A stretch of 63,801 nt of DNA from an uncultured Faecalibacterium sp. (GCA_900772565.1 CAAHET010000180.1:1-63801); one strand, 5' to 3'. Shown: positions 50,380 through 59,385, counted from the stretch's first letter. The notes: generated by a model from the letters alone, not told the origin. Translations and numbers: made by a program.

Positions 50380-51135
50380 ATGATAACCAAACGCATCATC
50401 CCCTGTCTGGACGTGCGCGACGGCCGGGTGGTCAAGGGCACGAACTTTGAGGGCATCAAGGACGTAGCCGACCCGGTGGAGATGGCGCGGCTGTACAACG
50501 CCGCCGGGGCGGACGAGCTGGTGTTTTACGATATCACCGCCAGCTTTGAGGGACGCGCCCTCTTTACCGACATCCTGACCCGGGTGGCGGGAGAGATTTT
50601 TATCCCCCTGACCGTGGGCGGCGGCATCAACACACTGGAGGATTTTGACCGGGTGCTGAAATGCGGCGCGGATAAGGTAAGCGTCAATTCCGGTGCGCTG
50701 AAAGACCCCGGGCTCATCCCCGCCGCCGCGCAGCGCTACGGCGACCAGTGCGTGGTGCTTTCCGCAGATGTGAAGCGGGTGAACGGACAGTTCCGGGTGT
50801 TCGCCAAAGGCGGGCGCGAGGATACCGGCCGGGATGCACTGGACTGGATCAGCTGGTGTGCCGCCCACGGTGCGGGCGAAATCTGCCTGAACAGTATCGA
50901 CACCGACGGCGTGCGCAACGGCTTCGACCTTGAAATGCTGGATGCAGTGGCCGCCCGGGTGAACATCCCCATCATCGCCAGCGGCGGCGCGGGCAAAAAA
51001 GAGGATTTTCTGGAACTGTTCCACCACAAGGGCATCGACGCCGGGCTGGCGGCGGGCATCTTCCACCAGAAGCTGCTGGGCATCCGGGAACTGAAAGAGT
51101 ACCTGAACGCCAACGGCGTGGAGATGCGGCTGTGA
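50380..51135 (+). CDS. hisF: imidazole glycerol phosphate synthase, cyclase subunit HisF
   Basis: 251 residues. RIIPCLDVRDGRVVKGTNF (Asp11), TVGGGINTLEDFDR, CGADKVSVNS, an ADVKR strand in place of the common AIDAKR, CLNSIDTDGVRNGFD (second catalytic Asp) and IASGGAGKKEDF. Works with HisH. 15 bases after hisA. Confidence 0.97.
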   Translation: MITKRIIPCLDVRDGRVVKGTNFEGIKDVADPVEMARLYNAAGADELVFYDITASFEGRALFTDILTRVAGEIFIPLTVGGGINTLEDFDRVLKCGADKVSVNSGALKDPGLIPAAAQRYGDQCVVLSADVKRVNGQFRVFAKGGREDTGRDALDWISWCAAHGAGEICLNSIDTDGVRNGFDLEMLDAVAARVNIPIIASGGAGKKEDFLELFHHKGIDAGLAAGIFHQKLLGIRELKEYLNANGVEMRL

Positions 51136-51213
51136 AAACCCATAAAACCCTTGCATTTTTGTCTTGAATACGATAAAATACACATTATCCCCATCCGGGG
51201 AGGGAGAACCGTC

Positions 51214-51849
51214 ATGGAACTGAAATTTGATGAAAAAGGCCTGATCCCCGCCATCGTGCAGGATCACTACACAAAGCAGGTGCTCACCCTTGCCTACATG
51301 AACGCCGAAACGCTGGCGCTGACCATTGCCGAGGGGCGCACCGTGTTCTGGAGCCGCAGCCGTCAGGAGATCTGGCGCAAGGGCGAGACCAGCGGCAACG
51401 TGCAGCGGGTGGTGTCCATCACCGCCGACTGCGACGCCGATGCACTGGTGGTAGAGGTGGTAAAGGACGGCCCCGCCTGCCACACCGGGGCAGAGAGCTG
51501 CTTTTTCAACGAGGTATATGTCTCCCCGGAGCTGAAGCAGTTCAGCTGGCAGGGGCTGTATAACCTTATCAAGGGCCGCAAGGATACCCCCACGGAGGGC
51601 AGCTACACCACCTACCTGTTTGAAAAGGGCAAGGAGAAGATCCTGAAAAAGGTGGGCGAGGAGTGCACCGAGGTCATCATTGCGGGCGAAAAAGAGGACA
51701 AGGCCGAGACGATTTATGAGATCAGCGACCTTGCCTATCATGTGCTGGTGCTGATGGTCAGCGCGGGCATCACCGTTGAGGATGTGACCCGGGAGCTGGA
51801 AAAGCGCCACGTGATCGACCACAAGGTCAAGCAGGAAAGGATGCAGTGA
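51214..51849 (+). CDS. hisIE: bifunctional phosphoribosyl-AMP cyclohydrolase / phosphoribosyl-ATP diphosphatase
   Basis: 211 residues. HisI part 1-115 (AYMNAETLALTIAEGRTVFW, SRSRQEIWRKGETSGNVQRV in overlapping motifs, ADCDADAL and GPACHTGAESCF zinc Cys). HisE part about 122-211 (LIKGRKDTPTEGSYTTYLF, KKVGEECTEVIIA, EISDLAYHVLVLM). Carries steps 2 and 3. Start set by GGGAGGGAG. Confidence 0.97.
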   Translation: MELKFDEKGLIPAIVQDHYTKQVLTLAYMNAETLALTIAEGRTVFWSRSRQEIWRKGETSGNVQRVVSITADCDADALVVEVVKDGPACHTGAESCFFNEVYVSPELKQFSWQGLYNLIKGRKDTPTEGSYTTYLFEKGKEKILKKVGEECTEVIIAGEKEDKAETIYEISDLAYHVLVLMVSAGITVEDVTRELEKRHVIDHKVKQERMQ

Positions 51850-51856
51850 GAAGCCT

Positions 51857-52681
51857 ATGGCAGATTACAGAAAATCCAGCGTACATTGCCACTCCACTTT
51901 GTGTGACGGCAAGAACACCCTGCAGCAGATGGCGGGTGCCGCCTGTGCGCAGGGGCTGACCACCCTTGGGTTCAGCGGCCACAGCTACACAAAGCCCGAC
52001 CCGGAATACTGCATGACCCCCGGCCGCACCGCCCTGTACCGCGCCACCATTGCCAAGCTGAAAAACGAGTACCGGGGCAAGGTGGACATCCTGTGCGGCA
52101 TCGAGTGGGACCTGCTGAGCGAGGGCACGCCCAAGGGCTTTGATTACTGGATCGGCAGCGCACACCACCTGTACGGCAAAAACACCGGGAAATACTACGA
52201 GATCGATTTCCGCCCCGAGGATCTGCGGGACTGCATCAACAACGATTTTGACGGTGACCCGCTGGCAGCAGTGGAAGCCTATTTTGCCGAGGTGGAAAAG
52301 ATCGCCGCCAAAAAGCCGGACATTCTGGGGCACATCGACCTTGTCAAAAAGCTGAACGCGGATGGCAGCTTCTTTGACGAGGAGTCTCCCCGCTACAAGG
52401 CAACGGCGCTCAAAGCGCTGCAAGCCGCCCGGGAGAACGACTGCATTCTGGAAGTGAACACCGGCGGCGTATACCGGGGCTACCGCAAGGACTTCTACCC
52501 CGGCGCATGGCTGCTGGGCGAGTGGAACAAGCTGGGCGGCAGGGTGCTCATCACCGCCGACGCCCACGATACCGCCGCGCTGACCTTTGGCTTTGACGAA
52601 GCCGCCGCCGCCATCAAGGCTGCCGGTTTTACCGCCCTGACCGTGCTGACCGTCAACGGGTTTGAAGAGCAGGAGTTATAA
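51857..52681 (+). CDS. hisK: PHP-family histidinol-phosphatase
   Basis: 274 residues. PHP metal motifs: SSVHCHSTLCDGK (His10, His12), FSGHSY, GIEWDLL, GHIDLVKKLN, LEVNTGGVYRGYRKDFYP and ITADAHDTAAL. Removes phosphate from histidinol phosphate. Seven bases after hisIE; last gene of the operon, so all ten steps are covered here. Confidence 0.93.
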   Translation: MADYRKSSVHCHSTLCDGKNTLQQMAGAACAQGLTTLGFSGHSYTKPDPEYCMTPGRTALYRATIAKLKNEYRGKVDILCGIEWDLLSEGTPKGFDYWIGSAHHLYGKNTGKYYEIDFRPEDLRDCINNDFDGDPLAAVEAYFAEVEKIAAKKPDILGHIDLVKKLNADGSFFDEESPRYKATALKALQAARENDCILEVNTGGVYRGYRKDFYPGAWLLGEWNKLGGRVLITADAHDTAALTFGFDEAAAAIKAAGFTALTVLTVNGFEEQEL

Positions 52682-52684
52682 ATA

Positions 52685-53077
52685 GCCCTCTCAGGCGCTC
52701 CCGGAAACTTTACGGGTTAGCCGGGAACTGTACCGCCACCGCTGAAGCCTTCACCCACCGGGGGAAGGTGGCGCGTAGCGCCGGATGAGGGGCAGCACCC
52801 GTTAGCCTTGCACGCCCTCTCAGGCGCTCCCGCGCCAGCTCCCCCAAAGGGGGAGCCAAGGTCTAAGGCTCGTTGCTAAAGTATTAGGCATAATGAGGAA
52901 GTTTCCGGCAGCGCTCTTGGCTCTCCCTTTGGGAGAGCTGTCACCGCAGGTGACTGAGAGGGCGCACGCCGTCAGCCCTGTTGCTAAAGTTTTAAGTGCA
53001 ATGAGAAACTTTCCCGCCATGCCAAAGGCTCCCTCTCCGAGGGAGCTGTCAAAACCGTCAGGTTTTGACTGAGGGAG
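52685..53077. repeat. dispersed hairpin repeat, copy 8 (composite)
   Basis: Three adjoining units, each with CCCTCTCAGGCGCTCCC or GACTGAGAGGGC ends. Between units lie GTTGCTAAAGTATTAGG and GTTGCTAAAGTTTTAAG, also found inverted in copy 4. Gene-free stretch between hisK and the second MATE gene. Confidence 0.85.
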
Positions 53078-53155
53078 TTCGTTCCCCCGCCCGCGAATAA
53101 AAAAATCGTTTCGCAACTACAAATAAAATTTTTTTAAATCATTTAACCGCAAAAG

Positions 53156-53194
53156 AGGCCACTGCACAGTTTTTTGTGCAACGGCCTCCTTTTT
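53156..53194 (+). terminator. terminator before the second MATE gene
   Basis: AGGCC-TGCACA and TGTGCA-GGCCT arms with two mismatched bases, then CCTTTTT. Probably ends the his transcript or read-through from repeat copy 8. Confidence 0.65.
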
Positions 53195-53213
53195 GCGCGA
53201 AGAAAGGAACCCT

Positions 53214-54584
53214 ATGACCCAGACGCGACCCCTGAAAACAAACCTCTTTAACCGGAATGCCGACCTGCTGCACGGGCCTATTTTCAAAAACCTTCTGCTG
53301 TTCATGCTGCCCATTCTGGTGTCCAATCTGTTCCAGCAGCTGTACAATACCGTGGATACCATGATCGTGGGCAACGTGCTGGGCGATACCGCACTGGCCG
53401 CCATCGGCTCCTGCGGGTCTATCTACGAGCTGCTGGTGGGCTTTGGCATCGGTATCGGCAACGGGCTTTCCATCGTGGCTGCGCGCTCCTACGGGGCGCA
53501 GGACGAGGATCTGCTCAAAAAGACGGTGGCTGGGTCGCTGGTCATCGGACTTTGCGCCAGTTTTGTCATTACCACGGCGGGCTTTTTTGGCCTGCGGCCG
53601 CTGCTGCATCTGCTGGACACCCCCGCAGAGATTTTGGAGGACGCCTACCGCTACATCATCGTAATAGATTTGGGCGTGCTGGTGATGTTCCTTTATAACC
53701 TGTGCGCCGGGCTGCTGCGCGCCATCGGCAACAGCGTGATGCCGCTGGTGTTCCTGCTTATCAGCTCCGGGCTGAATGTGGCGCTGGATCTGTGGTTCAT
53801 TGCCGGGCTGGGCATGGGCGTGCAGGGCGCGGCGGTGGCTACCGTCATTGCGCAGGGCATCTCGGTGGTGCTGTGCATTCTGTATGTGATGCGCCGCGTG
53901 CCGCTGCTGCTGCCCGCCCGCAGGCACTGGGCGGTGGGACAGCATTTGTACTGGGAGCTGTTCAGCCAGAGCATCTCCATGGGGCTGATGAGCAGCATCG
54001 TGTCGGCGGGTTCGGTGGTGCTGCAATACGGCATCAACGGGCTGGGCACGCTGACCATTGCGGGGCACACCGCCGCGCGCAAGCTGTTCTCCTTTACCAG
54101 TATGCCGCTGATCTCCATGGCAAACGCCGGCTCTACCTTTGTCTCCCAGAACCGGGGCGCAGAGCAGCCGGAGCGGGTGCGCAAGGGAATGCGCACCATG
54201 TACCTGTGCTCGGTGGTCATTATGGCGGCAGACATCGTGCTGATGCAGCTTTTTGCCCGGCAGCTGGTGCAGCTGATTTCCGGCTCCACCGCGCCGCTCG
54301 TGCTGGAAAACGGCGCACGGTATCTGCTGTGGAACGCACCGTTCTACGCGGTGCTGGGGGTGCTGCTGTGCACCCGGTACGCTTTGCAGAGCCTTGGGCA
54401 GAAGGTGCTGCCGCTGTTTTCCAGCGTCATCGAGCTGGTGGGCAAGGTGCTCTTTGTGCTGGTATTCATCCCGCGCTACGCCTACAACGCCGTCATCCTG
54501 TGCGAGCCCATCATCTGGTGCTTCATGGCGGCATACCTCGTGGCGGTGTACCGCCGCGACGCCTTTGTGTATCCAAGAACGTAA
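53214..54584 (+). CDS. MATE-family efflux transporter, second copy
   Basis: 456 residues, twelve membrane segments. SNLFQQLYNTVDTMIVGNVL, AAIGSCGSIYELLVGFGIG, NLCAGLLRAIGNSVMPLVFL and ANAGSTFVSQNRGA. Same group as the gene at 20904 but only moderately similar. Start at the ATG after AAGAAAGGA; seven upstream in-frame codons have no ribosome site. No adjacent regulator. Confidence 0.9.
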   Translation: MTQTRPLKTNLFNRNADLLHGPIFKNLLLFMLPILVSNLFQQLYNTVDTMIVGNVLGDTALAAIGSCGSIYELLVGFGIGIGNGLSIVAARSYGAQDEDLLKKTVAGSLVIGLCASFVITTAGFFGLRPLLHLLDTPAEILEDAYRYIIVIDLGVLVMFLYNLCAGLLRAIGNSVMPLVFLLISSGLNVALDLWFIAGLGMGVQGAAVATVIAQGISVVLCILYVMRRVPLLLPARRHWAVGQHLYWELFSQSISMGLMSSIVSAGSVVLQYGINGLGTLTIAGHTAARKLFSFTSMPLISMANAGSTFVSQNRGAEQPERVRKGMRTMYLCSVVIMAADIVLMQLFARQLVQLISGSTAPLVLENGARYLLWNAPFYAVLGVLLCTRYALQSLGQKVLPLFSSVIELVGKVLFVLVFIPRYAYNAVILCEPIIWCFMAAYLVAVYRRDAFVYPRT

Positions 54585-54588
54585 GACA

Positions 54589-54771
54589 CCCCCTCAGTCT
54601 CGCTACGCTCGCCAGATTCCCCCTTTTGTCACTGCGTGACATCTTCCCCCGGCCGGGGGAAGTCAGCCCTCAAGGGGACGCCTTTTGGCAGTGCCGGAAA
54701 CTTTGTCGCCACCACTGAAGCCGTCCCCTTGGGGAAGGTGGCTGCGACCAACGGGAGCAGACGGAAGGGGT
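54589..54771. repeat. dispersed hairpin repeat, copy 9
   Basis: CCCCCTCAGTCTC to GACGGAAGGGGT. Its left half carries the reverse complement of the module that copy 6 has in its right half (CTTCCCCCGGCCGGGGGAAG with the TGTCAC-GTGACA hairpin). Confidence 0.85.
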
Positions 54772-54775
54772 TCCC

Positions 54776-54817
54776 CAAAAAACAAGCACCGGAGCGTCCG
54801 CAGACGCTCCGGTGCTT
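54776..54817 (-). terminator. terminator of the murQ-murP-mupG operon
   Basis: AAGCACCGGAGCGTC and GACGCTCCGGTGCTT with loop CGCA; T run on the minus strand. Confidence 0.92.
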
Positions 54818-54821
54818 GCTT

Positions 54822-55871
54822 TTATAATGTTTTTACCATGCGGAAGGTCTTTCCGCGCTGGATGCAGTCCAGCAGCAGGTCGTATTCTGCGGGCACCTCG
54901 CCGATGACGTTCACCTTTTCGTCTGCGGGCAGGGCGGCGCGCACAAGCTGGATCTCGCCGGAATAGCGGCCGTAGCCGATATTATCCATGGTCACGCAGC
55001 GGCGGCGGCGCTCTGCACAGTTGTCCGGCTGCACGGTGCTGCCAAAGCAGGAGTAGAGCCGGGATTCCTGATACCGCACAAGCCCCTTGGGCGAGTCCGG
55101 GCGGCAGGTAAAGGTGCGGTCGTACAGCGTCTCATAGCCGGGGCGCAGGGCGACCGGCAGGCAGAGTTCGCCGGTGGCGCAGAAGTGCCGGATATACTCC
55201 TGCTCCCGGGCGCTGACCTCCGGGTCGCCCGCAAAAATGCCGTCCAGCCCGTAGTTCAGCGCCAAGTCCGCAAAGGCTGCCGAGGGGGCGGCAGTGCGGT
55301 GGGCTTCCAGCGTGGGCAGACCCTTGTACAGCGGGCCGCGCAGCAACGCGTCGCCGGGGATAAAGCCGTACACCTGCAAGCCCTCTGCCTGCAAAGCTGC
55401 GGTGCTCTCGCGCAGAAATTCCGGGTCAAGGCCGGTCTCCGGGCGGGGGTAGAAGTTGTGCATGGCGATGACCGTGCCGCCGCCCGCCGCCAGCTGCCGC
55501 GCCACCTCCGGGGTGGTGGTGGAGGCGTTGACGGCTACGGGCAGCTGCTGCGCAAGGGTGCACATCTCCTCCAGCGAGAAGCCGTAGTCCAGCCGCAGAC
55601 CCCACAGGTGCAGCCGCTTTGCCAGCGCGGTCAGGTCGGCACAGCCGAACTGCCGGATGGTCTTTTCCGACACGTCTGCCAGAATGCGCCAGCCCTGCGC
55701 GGAGAGAAAGTCGCACATTTCCTGCACGCGGGCGCAGTAAGCGGCATCAAATTCTTCGCTGATATGCAGTGAGATAAAAACAGGCGCGCCGCCTGCCGCA
55801 AAAGCGGAAAGCGACGCACGCTGTTCCTCAAACTGCGTCAGATACACTGACCGTCCGAGTGTTTTAAGCAT
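54822..55871 (-). CDS. mupG: MupG-like 6-phospho-N-acetylmuramidase (DUF871)
   Basis: 349 residues from the ATG overlapping the murP stop by eight bases; an upstream ATG adds five residues. TIM-barrel half (GAPVFISLHISEE, LRLDYGFSLEEM, VNASTTTPEVARQL, AMHNFYPRPETGLD, GFIPGD) and C-terminal domain (DSPKGLVRYQES, DNIGYGRYSGEIQ, NVIGEVPAEY). In Staphylococcus MupG splits MurNAc-6P-GlcNAc inside the cell. Its place in a murQ-murP operon supports that role. Confidence 0.88.
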   Translation of the reverse strand: MLKTLGRSVYLTQFEEQRASLSAFAAGGAPVFISLHISEEFDAAYCARVQEMCDFLSAQGWRILADVSEKTIRQFGCADLTALAKRLHLWGLRLDYGFSLEEMCTLAQQLPVAVNASTTTPEVARQLAAGGGTVIAMHNFYPRPETGLDPEFLRESTAALQAEGLQVYGFIPGDALLRGPLYKGLPTLEAHRTAAPSAAFADLALNYGLDGIFAGDPEVSAREQEYIRHFCATGELCLPVALRPGYETLYDRTFTCRPDSPKGLVRYQESRLYSCFGSTVQPDNCAERRRRCVTMDNIGYGRYSGEIQLVRAALPADEKVNVIGEVPAEYDLLLDCIQRGKTFRMVKTL

Positions 55872-57306
55872 TGGCAACGTCCTCAACAGAGACCATTGCG
55901 TTGGTCACGATAAAGCCCATGATGTAGCAGATGACCAGACCCACTGCGTAGCAGCCAACAGAAGCAGCCACACCGTGAGGGCCGGCGGTCATGACGAACA
56001 GAGCCAGCAGACCGGAGGGACCCCATGCGGTAGCAGCCACCTGCATGGCCATGACGAAGGCACCGCCGAAGCCGGCGCCCAGACCGGCACTGATGAAGGG
56101 CTTGCCCATGGGCAGGGTGACGCCGTAGATCAGCGGCTCGCCGATGCCCAGCAGACCTGCGGGCAGGGCGCCGGTGATAACGTTCTTCAGACGGGTGTTG
56201 CCGCACTTCTTAGCCTTGAAGTAGATGGCGATGGCAGCGCCCACCTGACCTGCACCAGCCATAGCCAGCGCGGGGTACAGAGTAACGTAACCGAAGGTCT
56301 CCAGCTGCACGGAGTACAGAGCCACCAGACCGTGGTGCATACCCATAGCGACCATGGGCAGGAACAGTGCGGTGGAAACATAACCGGCAATGATGCGCAC
56401 GATCAGGCTTTCGCTCATGCACAGCTTTTCAACCACCCAGCACAGCGCGGTGGAAACATAGCCGGTAGCGGGCATGATGAGCAGGATGTAGGGCACAAGG
56501 CAGAGGATCATGGTGATCAGCGGGGTGAACACGATATCCAGAGATTCGGGCATCCACTTACGCACCCAGCGCTCGATCTTGACAAGGCACCATGCGCCCA
56601 GCACAACAGCCAGAACGCCGCCGCGGCCTGCACGCAGGATGGAATCCAGCGGCACAGTCTCGTTGAAGAGACCCAGAATGGAAGAGATCTTGTTGATGCC
56701 CTCCAGACCGGTGATCATGCCCAGCATACCGCCCAGAATGGGAGTACCGCCGAACTTTTCGGCTGCGCGGTAGCCGACCCATGCGGTCAGGTAGCCGAGG
56801 AAGCAGGTGTTCATCAGACCCAGCAGGGTGCTGATAAGGGCCAGTGCGGGGATGTCGGCGTAGTTCGGCACCACCTGACCGATCAGGGAGTTGATGCCGG
56901 CGCACAGACCGGAAGCCACAACGCCCGGGATCAGGGGGATAAAGATATCGCCGAAGGTCTTGAACAGCTCCTTGACCTTGCTCTGCTTCTGCCCGGCCTT
57001 GACAGCGGCCTTGTTGGTCTGCCAGTCGTTGGCGGTGGAAGCGGCGGCGTCCGCCGGGATGCCCATGTCGCGGCAGATATCTGCGCACTTGCGGCACTTG
57101 CCGGGGCCGACCACGATCTCTACATAGCCGGTACGGTCGTGCACGATACCCATTACGCCCTCGATGGCTTTCAGGCCCTCGTCGTCGATCTTGGCGTCAT
57201 CTTTAACGCGCACCCGCAGACGGGTCATGCAGTTGGTTGCGGTGAGAACGTTGCTCTTTCCGCCGACTTTCTCCAGCGCCGCGCGGACCAGTTCTTCATT
57301 CGTCAT
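55864..57306 (-). CDS. murP: PTS transporter EIIBC, MurNAc/disaccharide type
   Basis: 480 residues, start after AGGAGGACC. EIIB at 1-90 with phospho-Cys26 in LTATNCMTRLRVRV; linker 95-115; EIIC with about ten membrane segments (FIPLIPGVVASGLCAGINSL, GGTPILGGMLGMI, LPMVAMGMHHGL, LLGIGEPLIYGVTLPMGKPF). No EIIA domain, so a general EIIA must serve it. Takes up MurNAc or MurNAc-GlcNAc with phosphorylation. Confidence 0.9.
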   Translation of the reverse strand: MTNEELVRAALEKVGGKSNVLTATNCMTRLRVRVKDDAKIDDEGLKAIEGVMGIVHDRTGYVEIVVGPGKCRKCADICRDMGIPADAAASTANDWQTNKAAVKAGQKQSKVKELFKTFGDIFIPLIPGVVASGLCAGINSLIGQVVPNYADIPALALISTLLGLMNTCFLGYLTAWVGYRAAEKFGGTPILGGMLGMITGLEGINKISSILGLFNETVPLDSILRAGRGGVLAVVLGAWCLVKIERWVRKWMPESLDIVFTPLITMILCLVPYILLIMPATGYVSTALCWVVEKLCMSESLIVRIIAGYVSTALFLPMVAMGMHHGLVALYSVQLETFGYVTLYPALAMAGAGQVGAAIAIYFKAKKCGNTRLKNVITGALPAGLLGIGEPLIYGVTLPMGKPFISAGLGAGFGGAFVMAMQVAATAWGPSGLLALFVMTAGPHGVAASVGCYAVGLVICYIMGFIVTNAMVSVEDVANA

Positions 57307-57383
57307 AAGTGGGTCCTCCTTTAAAACAGGTGTATATCCGATGCGGCCTGTGCCGCTAAGGAACATGAGTGTGCAAATGTGCC

Positions 57384-58292
57384 TTACAGCACTTCCAGCC
57401 GGATGGCTTCCCGCACATGGCCGTGTGCCCGTTCCAGCCGCCGGGCGGCTTCTGCGGCATCGCAGTCTGCCAGCAGCATGGTGATGGCGGTCTTTACGCT
57501 GCCGCCCGCTGCGTCAATGGCGGCGCGGGCTTTTTCCCGCTCCACGCCGGTGGCATCGATGACGATATTCTCGGCGCGGGTGTGCAGCTTTTCGTTGGTC
57601 TGCTGCACATCCACCATCAGGTTCTGGTACGCCTTGCCGGTGCGCACCATGGAGCCGGTGGAGATCATGTTCAAAATCAGCTTCTGCGCCGTGCCGGACT
57701 TGAGCCGGGTGGAACCGGTCAGCACCTCGGGGCCGCAATTTACCTCGATGGCAAGCTCTGCGGCCTTGCCGATGGCGCTGCCGATGTTGCAGGCGATGGC
57801 GGCGGTGTGGCAGCCCACACTTTTGGCGTAGTCCAGACCGCCCAGCACATAGGGCGTGCGGCCGGAAGCGGCAATGCCCACCACAAAATCGTCTGCGGTC
57901 AGGCCGTGGGCTTTCAGATCCTCAACAGCCAGTTCCCGGCTGTCCTCTGCGCCCTCCACGGCCTCGATGAAGGCTTTTTCGCCGCCGGCGATGAGCCCTA
58001 CCACCATCTCCTTCGGTACACCGAAGGTGGGCGGACACTCGGCGGCGTCCAGCACACCTAAGCGGCCGGAGGTACCGGCGCCCATATAGAACAGCCGTCC
58101 ACCTTTTTCAAAGGACTCTGCCGCCCATGTGACCGCCTGCGCGATCTGCGGCAGGCACTTGGCAATGGCCAGCGGCACCCGGGCGTCCTCCTCGTTCATG
58201 ACTGTCACGATCTCCAGCGGGGACATCTGGTCCAGCTGCATCGTACGCGGGTTGCGGGTCTCGGTGGTCATCCCACTCAGATTCAAACCCAT
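57384..58292 (-). CDS. murQ: N-acetylmuramic acid 6-phosphate etherase
   Basis: 302 residues; start at the ATG after GGAGGTGC. ETRNPRTMQLDQMSPLEIV, FYMGAGTSGRLGVLDAAECPP, IAASGRTPYVLGGLDYA, GPEVLTGSTRLKSGTAQKL and the C-terminal MurQ domain. Converts MurNAc-6P to GlcNAc-6P and lactate. First gene of the minus-strand operon; nagA and nagB are not in the window. Confidence 0.97.
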   Translation of the reverse strand: MGLNLSGMTTETRNPRTMQLDQMSPLEIVTVMNEEDARVPLAIAKCLPQIAQAVTWAAESFEKGGRLFYMGAGTSGRLGVLDAAECPPTFGVPKEMVVGLIAGGEKAFIEAVEGAEDSRELAVEDLKAHGLTADDFVVGIAASGRTPYVLGGLDYAKSVGCHTAAIACNIGSAIGKAAELAIEVNCGPEVLTGSTRLKSGTAQKLILNMISTGSMVRTGKAYQNLMVDVQQTNEKLHTRAENIVIDATGVEREKARAAIDAAGGSVKTAITMLLADCDAAEAARRLERAHGHVREAIRLEVL

Positions 58293-58343
58293 ATCCTGCA
58301 CCTCCAGTTTCCGCCACACCCCTTGTGGCGTGATTGTGACCAA

Positions 58344-58372
58344 AGTATAAACTTTTTCAAACATAATGTCCA
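58344..58372 (-). promoter_or_regulatory. murQ operon promoter
   Basis: On the minus strand TGGACA (58367-58372), 17 bases, TATACT (58344-58349). Confidence 0.65.
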
Positions 58373-58391
58373 CAAAAAGACTATTTTGTGG
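58370..58391. promoter_or_regulatory. candidate MurR operator
   Basis: CCACAAAA, 6 bases, TTTTGTGG, perfect arms. It overlaps the murQ -35 and touches a plus-strand TACAAT (58392-58397) usable by murR, so one protein could control both. Confidence 0.65.
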
Positions 58392-58494
58392 TACAATGTT
58401 TTATACAAGCATTGTTTTTGAAATTTTTGCTGACAAGTACGACTTTTTTGTGCAGCTTGTTCAATCCATCCTAAAATACAACAGAGGTATCTAT

Positions 58495-59361
58495 ATGCAG
58501 AACGTTCTTTTACGCCTGCGGGAGGTGCAGCCCTCCCTCAGCAGCACCGAGCGGCAGATCGCGCAGTTCATTCTGGACAACCCCGACGAGACCACCACCC
58601 TCACCATCCGGGAGCTGGCGCGGCGCTCCTTCTCCTCCCCTTCCAGCGTGGTGCGCATCTGCCGCGTCATCGGTTTTCAGGGCTACAAGGAGCTGCGCCA
58701 CGCCCTTACGCTGGAACTTGCCACCCTTGGCGAGAACGGCAGCCACCGGGAAAAGGACATCACCCCGCAGGACAGTCTGCAGGAGATCGTGGACAAGGTG
58801 ACCCACAAGAACATCCAGAGCCTGCTGGATACCCAGCGGCTGCTGTTGCTGGACGAGCTGGAACAGTGCGTGGAGCTGATCGCCAACGCCCGCACGGTGC
58901 TGTTGTTCGGCATCGGCTCCTCGCTGTGCGTGGCAAAGGACACCTACCTGAAATTCCTGCGGCTGGACAAGCCCTGCGTGGTCAACGAGGACTCCCACTC
59001 CCAGCTTTTGCAGGCACGCAACGCCACCGCGCAGGATGTGGGCATCGTGTTCTCCTACTCCGGGCAGACCATGGAGATGATCCAGTGCATCAAGGAGATG
59101 AAAGCGGGCGGCGCACCGGTCATCGCGGTGACCCGCTACTACCCCTCCGAGGTGGCGCAGCTGGCCGACCATGTGCTGTATGTGGCCGCCAACGAGAGCC
59201 TGTTCCGCAACGGTGCCATGTCCTCCCGGCTTTCCCAGCTGAACGTGATGGATATCCTGTACACCGCCTACGCCAGCCGCAACCACGAGGACACCATGCG
59301 CCGCCTGACCAAGACCCATATCTATAAGCCCGGCGAACCGGAGGTGCTGACCCAGCCGTAA
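58495..59361 (+). CDS. murR: MurR/RpiR-family regulator
   Basis: 288 residues from the ATG after CAGAGGTA; longer upstream frame runs through the promoters. N-terminal HTH_6 (LSSTERQIAQFILDNPDE, SFSSPSSVVRICRVIGFQGY) and a SIS sugar-phosphate domain (about 120-250: VLLFGIGSSLCVAKD, VFSYSGQTMEMIQC, AVTRYYPSEVAQLAD). Likely senses MurNAc-6P and represses the divergent operon. Confidence 0.9.
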   Translation: MQNVLLRLREVQPSLSSTERQIAQFILDNPDETTTLTIRELARRSFSSPSSVVRICRVIGFQGYKELRHALTLELATLGENGSHREKDITPQDSLQEIVDKVTHKNIQSLLDTQRLLLLDELEQCVELIANARTVLLFGIGSSLCVAKDTYLKFLRLDKPCVVNEDSHSQLLQARNATAQDVGIVFSYSGQTMEMIQCIKEMKAGGAPVIAVTRYYPSEVAQLADHVLYVAANESLFRNGAMSSRLSQLNVMDILYTAYASRNHEDTMRRLTKTHIYKPGEPEVLTQP

Positions 59362-59385
59362 AAAAGCTGCCCCGCAGGGTACAAA

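Noticed and set aside
49651..51822. 723-codon minus frame opposite hisA, hisF and hisIE
   Set aside because: Covers three certain genes; composition is that of an antisense frame.
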